Shown here: positions 32,840 to 37,533 of the stretch, in pieces | Numbering within the stretch: the stretch's first letter is position 1 | Layout of the letters: each line of letters opens with the position of its first letter | Origin: an uncultured Spirochaetia bacterium | Lineage (GTDB): Bacteria > Spirochaetota > Brachyspiria > Brachyspirales > Brachyspiraceae | Direction of reading: 5' to 3' | Length of the DNA: 37,533 nt | Assembly: GCA_947040945.1 (NCBI GenBank) | Contig: CAMRCO010000010.1 | Coordinates: 1 to 37,533, forward strand | Made by a program: the position numbers and the translations under genes | Notes under the pieces: generated by a model | Seen by the model: only the letters and a program-made list of their open reading frames with translations | Database searches by the model: none | Told to the model about the DNA's origin: nothing

Positions 32840-33664
32840 ATGAATAAAATTATAGAAAAAGAAATTAATAAAATATCTAAAAGATTACTTAATAAGTGTT
32901 TAGAAGAGGCTAGTTTTATAGCAGAGAAAACAGGTAAGTATTCTCTTAAGTTTTTTGGAAGCCCTAAAAAAATTAAAAAAAAAGGTAAAAACGATATAGT
33001 TACAGAAGTAGATATTAAATGTGAAGACTTGATAAGAAAACATTTATCTAAAAAATTTAAGGATTTTACTTTTGTTGGGGAAGAGTCAGAAGAGAATAAT
33101 ACTCATAAAGCATTTTCTTGGATAGTAGACCCAATTGACGGCACTAGCAATTTCGCTCATAATTACCCATTTTATTGTGTTTCTATTGGGCTTGCCTATA
33201 AAAATGTTCCTATATTAGGTGTTGTTTATGCACCATTAACTGACTCGCTTTATAAAGCACATATAAAGTCGAAGTCTTATAAAAACGATAAAGTTATAAA
33301 GGTATCTAAAACAAAAAAATTAGTAGACTCTATGATTAATACAGAGTTTCATTATAATATTACAACTGATGATGAGTTTCTTAAGTGTAGGATGAATGAA
33401 TTTGAAAACGTATCAAGAGAAGTAAGAGGCGTTAGGGGTACTGGTTCTGCTGCACTCAATTTATGCTTCGTGGCTGAAGGTATAGTTGAGGGTTTTTTTG
33501 AGTATAACCTTTCTGCTTGGGACATTTGTGCTGGGATGATTATTATTAAACAAGCAGGCGGTTTAGTCACAGATATTAATTTAGAACCATATGACATATT
33601 TTCAAAAAAACAATTTATATCTACAAATAAATATATACATAAAAGTCTTATAGCATTATTGTAA
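32840..33664 (+). CDS. suhB: Inositol monophosphatase-family phosphatase
   Basis: 274-residue Mg-dependent phosphatase of the inositol monophosphatase family (SuhB/CysQ/FBPase-like). Metal-site motifs are GEES (80-83), VDPIDGTSNF (96-105) and AWDICAGMIIIKQAGG near 227-242. VRGTGSAALNLCFVAEG lies between. The N terminus is slightly extended and Lys-rich. Possible substrates are inositol phosphate, fructose 1,6-bisphosphate or 3'-phosphoadenosine phosphates; the sequence does not decide. Its stop overlaps the convergent ssnA stop by 9 bp. Confidence 0.88.
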   Translation: MNKIIEKEINKISKRLLNKCLEEASFIAEKTGKYSLKFFGSPKKIKKKGKNDIVTEVDIKCEDLIRKHLSKKFKDFTFVGEESEENNTHKAFSWIVDPIDGTSNFAHNYPFYCVSIGLAYKNVPILGVVYAPLTDSLYKAHIKSKSYKNDKVIKVSKTKKLVDSMINTEFHYNITTDDEFLKCRMNEFENVSREVRGVRGTGSAALNLCFVAEGIVEGFFEYNLSAWDICAGMIIIKQAGGLVTDINLEPYDIFSKKQFISTNKYIHKSLIALL

Positions 33665-34987
33665 TTTAGCCCAAAGTTTTTTAGACACTTCTATAGATTT
33701 TTTATATATTTCTTCAATGTCTACTTCTGTAAACTCTCTGTTTTTAATTATTACTTTACCACCAACAATAACAGTATTAGTCATTCTTCCAGAAAGTCCA
33801 AATAGTGTGTGCCCTCCAATATTATTTTTGTTTAGAGTGGTGTAGGGCATATAGTCAACAATTATAATATCAGCCTCATAATCATTTTTAATCATACCAG
33901 TTTTTATACCAAATTGTCGTCTAACTATTTCTCTATTATTTTCTAAAAGCATATTAGGAATTTGAGGCCAACCAATATTAGTGTTCACCATATTATGTCT
34001 TTGTAGGCACATAGTAACTTTAAGAGATTCTAGTATATCAGAGGTATAGCCGTCAGTTCCAAGTCCAACTAAAATTCCTTCTTCAAAAAAACTCATAAGA
34101 GGAGCACATCCAACAGCATTCCCCATATTAGATTCAGGTGCATGACTCATAACAGTATTAGTTTCTTTTAATAATTCATGCTCTCTTTTGTTTGTGTGTA
34201 TTCCGTGTACTGCTATAGTTTTCTCGCCGAGTATATTATAATTAAATAATCTTTCAATGACACGGCAACCTGATTTTTTTAATGAATCATGAACATCAGA
34301 AATATCCTCTGCTGTGTGAACATGAAAACCACTGTCAACTTTGCTTTCAGCTTCTTTACATTTTTTAAGGCTTTCATTTGATAATGTAGATGATGCATGT
34401 AGCCCGAATAATGCTGAAACAAAACCAGATTTTTTTTCTTTTGCATATTTTATAAACTCTATATTCTCATCAATTGAATCTTGAAATTTATCTTTACCAT
34501 CTCTGTCAGATGCTTCAAAGCATAAAGATGCTCTTATTCCCAAATGATTTCGTGCCTCTTCCATAGCCGTTAAACTTCCTCTAACACTTCCATAACTAGC
34601 ATGATGATCAATGACAGTTGTAACGCCATTAAGTAGACTTTCAATAAAAGTAACATAAGCACTATATTTAGTGTCGATAAGTTCTAGTTTACGATCCATT
34701 TTCCACCAAATATTTTGAAGTACATCAGTGAAGTTTTTATTGTAGGCTTCAGGGAATGAACATCCACGAGCAAAAGCACTGTAGGCATGATGATGAGTGT
34801 TTATTAATCCGGGCATTATAATCATACCCAAAGCATCAATCACTTCATGCTTAGCGTACTCGTCAAGATTAGGTGTGCCTTCAGCGACTTTTTTTATTTT
34901 TGAGTTTTCTATAACTACAAAACCGTTTTCTATAAATGGATTTTCTTTATCTAAAGTTATTATTCTACCATTTTTTATTAGCAACAT
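33656..34987 (-). CDS. ssnA: SsnA-type aminohydrolase, selenium-metabolism associated
   Basis: 443-residue cytosolic amidohydrolase of the chlorohydrolase/guanine deaminase class. Metal ligands are seen in THHHAYSA (His65, His67), HVHTAEDISDV, VHGIHTN and GTDGYTSDILE. The stretches NIWWKMDRKLE, VIDHHASYGSVRGSL and CFEASDRDG follow those of E. coli SsnA closely, the protein encoded with the selenium-linked ygfK-xdhD genes. The role is believed to be in purine or hydantoin breakdown, without a proven substrate. The ATG has AGGAG seven bases upstream. The beta-propeller gene lies 24 bp upstream in the same direction. Confidence 0.87.
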   Translation of the reverse strand: MLLIKNGRIITLDKENPFIENGFVVIENSKIKKVAEGTPNLDEYAKHEVIDALGMIIMPGLINTHHHAYSAFARGCSFPEAYNKNFTDVLQNIWWKMDRKLELIDTKYSAYVTFIESLLNGVTTVIDHHASYGSVRGSLTAMEEARNHLGIRASLCFEASDRDGKDKFQDSIDENIEFIKYAKEKKSGFVSALFGLHASSTLSNESLKKCKEAESKVDSGFHVHTAEDISDVHDSLKKSGCRVIERLFNYNILGEKTIAVHGIHTNKREHELLKETNTVMSHAPESNMGNAVGCAPLMSFFEEGILVGLGTDGYTSDILESLKVTMCLQRHNMVNTNIGWPQIPNMLLENNREIVRRQFGIKTGMIKNDYEADIIIVDYMPYTTLNKNNIGGHTLFGLSGRMTNTVIVGGKVIIKNREFTEVDIEEIYKKSIEVSKKLWAKLQ

Positions 34988-35011
34988 AAAAATACTCCTA
35001 AAAAGTTATAT

Positions 35012-36640
35012 TTATTCTTTTAATCCATTTTTAAGTAAATAGATTTTATTTTCTTTTAATGCCAATGTAAGAAAATTAGCTGTTTCATTTGATAAAAATA
35101 CAGATGATATATAGTCGTAGCTTGAACTTTCTTCTCTTTTAGGATTTTTTTTGTCAAAATTAAATTGATAGTATTTATTAAATCTTTTAGCAGTTACGGA
35201 AAATGCATCACCGTCATCTGAAAACTTAAAAGAAATTATTTCTGTGTATGCTGGACTTTCAAAATCAGTTGAGTAGATAAACTTTTTACCATTTTTTTCT
35301 ACACTTAAGGCTAAAATATTGTCAGAATAATAAATATCATAAAGCATTTCTACGCTGTATATTGTAGATCTATTAAGTATTATATTATTTTTGTCTTCAT
35401 AATTAACACCTAAAACAATGTTCTCGCTGTTAGGAGAATATTTATAGGTTATAATTTCACTGTATCCTGCATTCGTGTTGCCCGATTGTGATAAATAATA
35501 TTCATCATTTTCTTTGAATATAAATGTAAGTGTTTTTGAGTTTGGAGAGAATGATAAATCACTTATATTTTCATATTCAGAAAATTTTGTTTTTTCAAGA
35601 AATACACTTGTCATCGTGGAATCATTTGTATTTATATTTGTAGAATCAGAATTTGTGGAGTTAGTATTACTTTGTTCCTGACTTGATATTTCTTCTGTTA
35701 ATATATCATATAAATAAAGTGGTTCTGTTTCGTTTGTATTGATTAGAGCTATTGTGTCAGATGGGCCTATAACCACTATTCCTTCATAATTTTCTGGTAA
35801 CTCATTATTGTTTTCTATTAGTGGTCTATTACTTAGGTTTTTCTCTTCACTCAAAATCTGAATAACAGTTGTTGTCGTTGTTTCATTTGTATTGTCATTT
35901 GTTTCAGGTGATGGGGGTAACATTTTAGCTGTGTATGCTATTAAATTATTATTTGCGAAAGTAATTTCATCAACCATACTATACACTTCGTTTATTTCAT
36001 CATTGACGATAATTGTTTCCGTACCCTCACTAATGAGAACATAAGCGAGCCTTGTTGAATCATCTGAAAATGTAATTTTTTGAGCTTCACCCATAATTTT
36101 TATTTCTACACCATCTATATTTATATAGTATAAATCGTCTCTCATATATGAATAGGCATATCTTTTAGAAGTTATGCTGTAGTCGAATAGAGTGTCATAA
36201 TTATAGTCTTGATACTCGCCATCTACGATGACAAAGCCAACATCAAGTTTTTTTGCGAACATCATTACTCTACTATTATTGTCTGAAAATGTGATACCAT
36301 CAATTGTGTCAAACTCAAACTCGGTGTCGTTATAGATAAAAAACCACATATCTTTAGCAACTGACGTTTTAAGCATTGATGCGACTAACACACCATTGTC
36401 GAGTATTTTAAGAGTGCCTAAGTCTTTATATTCTCTGAGTCTATGCTGATTGTGAACGATATCATATTGTATATTGAAATTTTCTTGATTTTTAACTTCA
36501 AGTATGAAAGCGTAATTGTTTTCTGATAAAATGTATGACTTAGCAATTTTTTCATTAGCCTTAAGTTCATAAACTTGTGCATAAGAAAAAGATGTTAGAG
36601 TAAAAGTTAACAATATAATATTAAGTATAATAGCTTTCAT
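35012..36640 (-). CDS. Secreted beta-propeller (WD40-like) protein, function unknown
   Basis: 542-residue exported protein with a signal peptide ending SFSYA (cleavage after about residue 21, no lipobox). The mature part is built from recurring blocks of about 40-50 residues with FSDDNSR/FSPNSK-type motifs, as in ITFSDNNSRVMMFAKK, ITFSDDSTRLAYVL, LSFSPNSKTLTFIF and FKFSDDGDAFSVTAKR. This indicates a TolB/WD40-like beta-propeller. Two low-complexity Asn/Thr/Ser linkers (around residues 245-262 and 325-348) interrupt it. No enzyme motif is visible. The function is probably binding or scaffolding in the periplasm. Confidence 0.7.
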   Translation of the reverse strand: MKAIILNIILLTFTLTSFSYAQVYELKANEKIAKSYILSENNYAFILEVKNQENFNIQYDIVHNQHRLREYKDLGTLKILDNGVLVASMLKTSVAKDMWFFIYNDTEFEFDTIDGITFSDNNSRVMMFAKKLDVGFVIVDGEYQDYNYDTLFDYSITSKRYAYSYMRDDLYYINIDGVEIKIMGEAQKITFSDDSTRLAYVLISEGTETIIVNDEINEVYSMVDEITFANNNLIAYTAKMLPPSPETNDNTNETTTTTVIQILSEEKNLSNRPLIENNNELPENYEGIVVIGPSDTIALINTNETEPLYLYDILTEEISSQEQSNTNSTNSDSTNINTNDSTMTSVFLEKTKFSEYENISDLSFSPNSKTLTFIFKENDEYYLSQSGNTNAGYSEIITYKYSPNSENIVLGVNYEDKNNIILNRSTIYSVEMLYDIYYSDNILALSVEKNGKKFIYSTDFESPAYTEIISFKFSDDGDAFSVTAKRFNKYYQFNFDKKNPKREESSSYDYISSVFLSNETANFLTLALKENKIYLLKNGLKE

Positions 36641-36711
36641 AAAAATAACCTTAGTATAGTATATCGTAATAATTTAATAATATATAAATTATTTTTTATT
36701 TATATATTCCA

Positions 36712-37533
36712 CTATTCAAATAAATACCAAAGAGGGGACGATTTTTTTACAAACGGTTTAAGTTCATCATACGTAAAATCTATTCCTATAGCTTCAGGAA
36801 TATAATGGCTTATTTCATACTGGTCATATAAAAAAGTTATACCAGTTTCACTTACAATATAGCTGTCACCAAGTCTAATATTTTCAAAGTCAGTATAAAA
36901 CTCATTAATGGTAACATCATCACTTTCAGCATATTCTTTTAATTTTTTTCTCATTAATGCAATCAGTTTATAGTCATCCACATTAATAATTAAATCATTC
37001 ACTGTCAATTTTTTTCCACTAGAGAGGCTGTAGGTAGCAGAGCCCAATCTATAATTCGAACGAGCCCCACCTGTAGAACTCCATTCAACTGAGTCAACTG
37101 ATAATATATTATTATCTATATAGTTAAGATAATTGCTACTCTCAAATAACCACCAATTATATACACTATTAGGATCTTCTTTTATCCATTCTTTCCATTC
37201 AGAATAGAGTGGCTCAAACTCACGCCATTTACGTAATTCTTTATTTATTTTTTCTATACTAGCTGATTTTTTAGAGCTAACTATTTGAAGTATTCGAGAA
37301 TTATAATCAAAACTTGTGTTTTCAAATTTAGCATCACTTTCACTGAATACGTAGTTTTTTATTTCTACAACATTATCTCTTGCTTTTAATTCAAACTCAA
37401 AACTATTTTTATTGTTTTTCCATGTTCCTTTAAATGTATTGTCATCAGAGAATAAACCCGTAAACTCACCTGTAGAGTTTTTTTTATCATTAGCATCACT
37501 AGAACTTCTATATTCTTTTAGTGTTACTGTAGA
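36712..37533 (-). CDS. DUF3298-domain protein, N terminus beyond window
   Basis: 273 codons of an open frame that continues past the right edge. The C-terminal 110 residues match the DUF3298/RsiV-type domain: SATYSLSSGKKLTVNDLI, NEFYTDFENIRLGD, TGITFLYDQYEISHYIPEAI and IDFTYDELKPFV. This domain is found in exported proteins and anti-sigma factors such as RsiV. The preceding part has a GEFTGLFSDDNTFKGTW stretch and a Trp-rich WREFEPLYSEWKEWIKE helix. Any signal peptide or membrane helix lies outside the window. The beta-propeller gene follows by 71 bp. Confidence 0.72.
   Translation of the reverse strand, partial: STVTLKEYRSSSDANDKKNSTGEFTGLFSDDNTFKGTWKNNKNSFEFELKARDNVVEIKNYVFSESDAKFENTSFDYNSRILQIVSSKKSASIEKINKELRKWREFEPLYSEWKEWIKEDPNSVYNWWLFESSNYLNYIDNNILSVDSVEWSSTGGARSNYRLGSATYSLSSGKKLTVNDLIINVDDYKLIALMRKKLKEYAESDDVTINEFYTDFENIRLGDSYIVSETGITFLYDQYEISHYIPEAIGIDFTYDELKPFVKKSSPLWYLFE

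Noticed and set aside
36653-36693. Tandem TATACT boxes and a 9-bp AT-only inverted repeat before the beta-propeller gene
   Set aside because: A start site from these boxes would fall on the ribosome-binding site, no good -35 is present, and the all-AT stem is easily formed by chance.

Overview
The window is 37.5 kb of AT-rich bacterial chromosome with densely packed genes. No rRNA, tRNA, CRISPR array or insertion sequence was found. Several genes point to a diderm (Gram-negative-type) anaerobe: Mla-type lipid transport genes, a RseC-like redox membrane protein, lipoprotein export, glycogen synthase, and a selenium-associated set (yedF, a class V desulfurase, a DUF3343 protein and ssnA). A low-GC spirochaete or a similar gut anaerobe would fit, but the genus cannot be fixed from the sequence alone. 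Start codons are often TTG or GTG (gpsA, rlmE, dgt; ricT, oppC, the methyltransferase, mlaF).

Layout. (1) Positions 1-7465, minus strand: one tight gene string that reads gpsA, DUF1385 membrane protein, an unknown membrane-anchored protein, a TPR protein, rlmE, rseC-like, ricT-like and trpS (cut by the window edge). A near-consensus promoter precedes gpsA. (2) 7652-9575, plus: yedF, a class V PLP enzyme and a DUF3343 protein, then a terminator. (3) 9688-16743, plus: a five-gene peptide-type ABC importer (oppA, B, C, D, F) behind a strong promoter, with an oversized binding lipoprotein and a large extracytoplasmic insertion in one permease. (4) 16854-20538: an accessory patch. It holds a RadC/JAMM protein with a duplicated Rpn-like C-terminal tail, then a type II restriction-modification pair flanked by two noncoding stretches that carry GC-rich hairpins. 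(5) 20539-23703, plus: dgt, glgA and a DJ-1/PfpI protein. (6) 23752-30213, minus: glmM-like, nadK, recN and a GmhA-like gene, then rpsB-tsf behind their own promoter and a structured leader. (7) 30363-33664, plus: manA (apparently leaderless), mlaF, mlaD and suhB. (8) 33656-37533, minus: a DUF3298 protein (N terminus beyond the window), a secreted beta-propeller-like protein, and ssnA, which overlaps the end of suhB.

Most genes are housekeeping. The observations most worth following up are the RadC-Rpn-tail fusion beside the restriction-modification unit, the GC-rich hairpin islands on both sides of that unit, the Cys pattern of an iron-sulfur tryptophanyl-tRNA synthetase next to two other cysteine-rich proteins, the selenium-associated module, the unusual peptide transporter, and the leaderless arrangement of manA.
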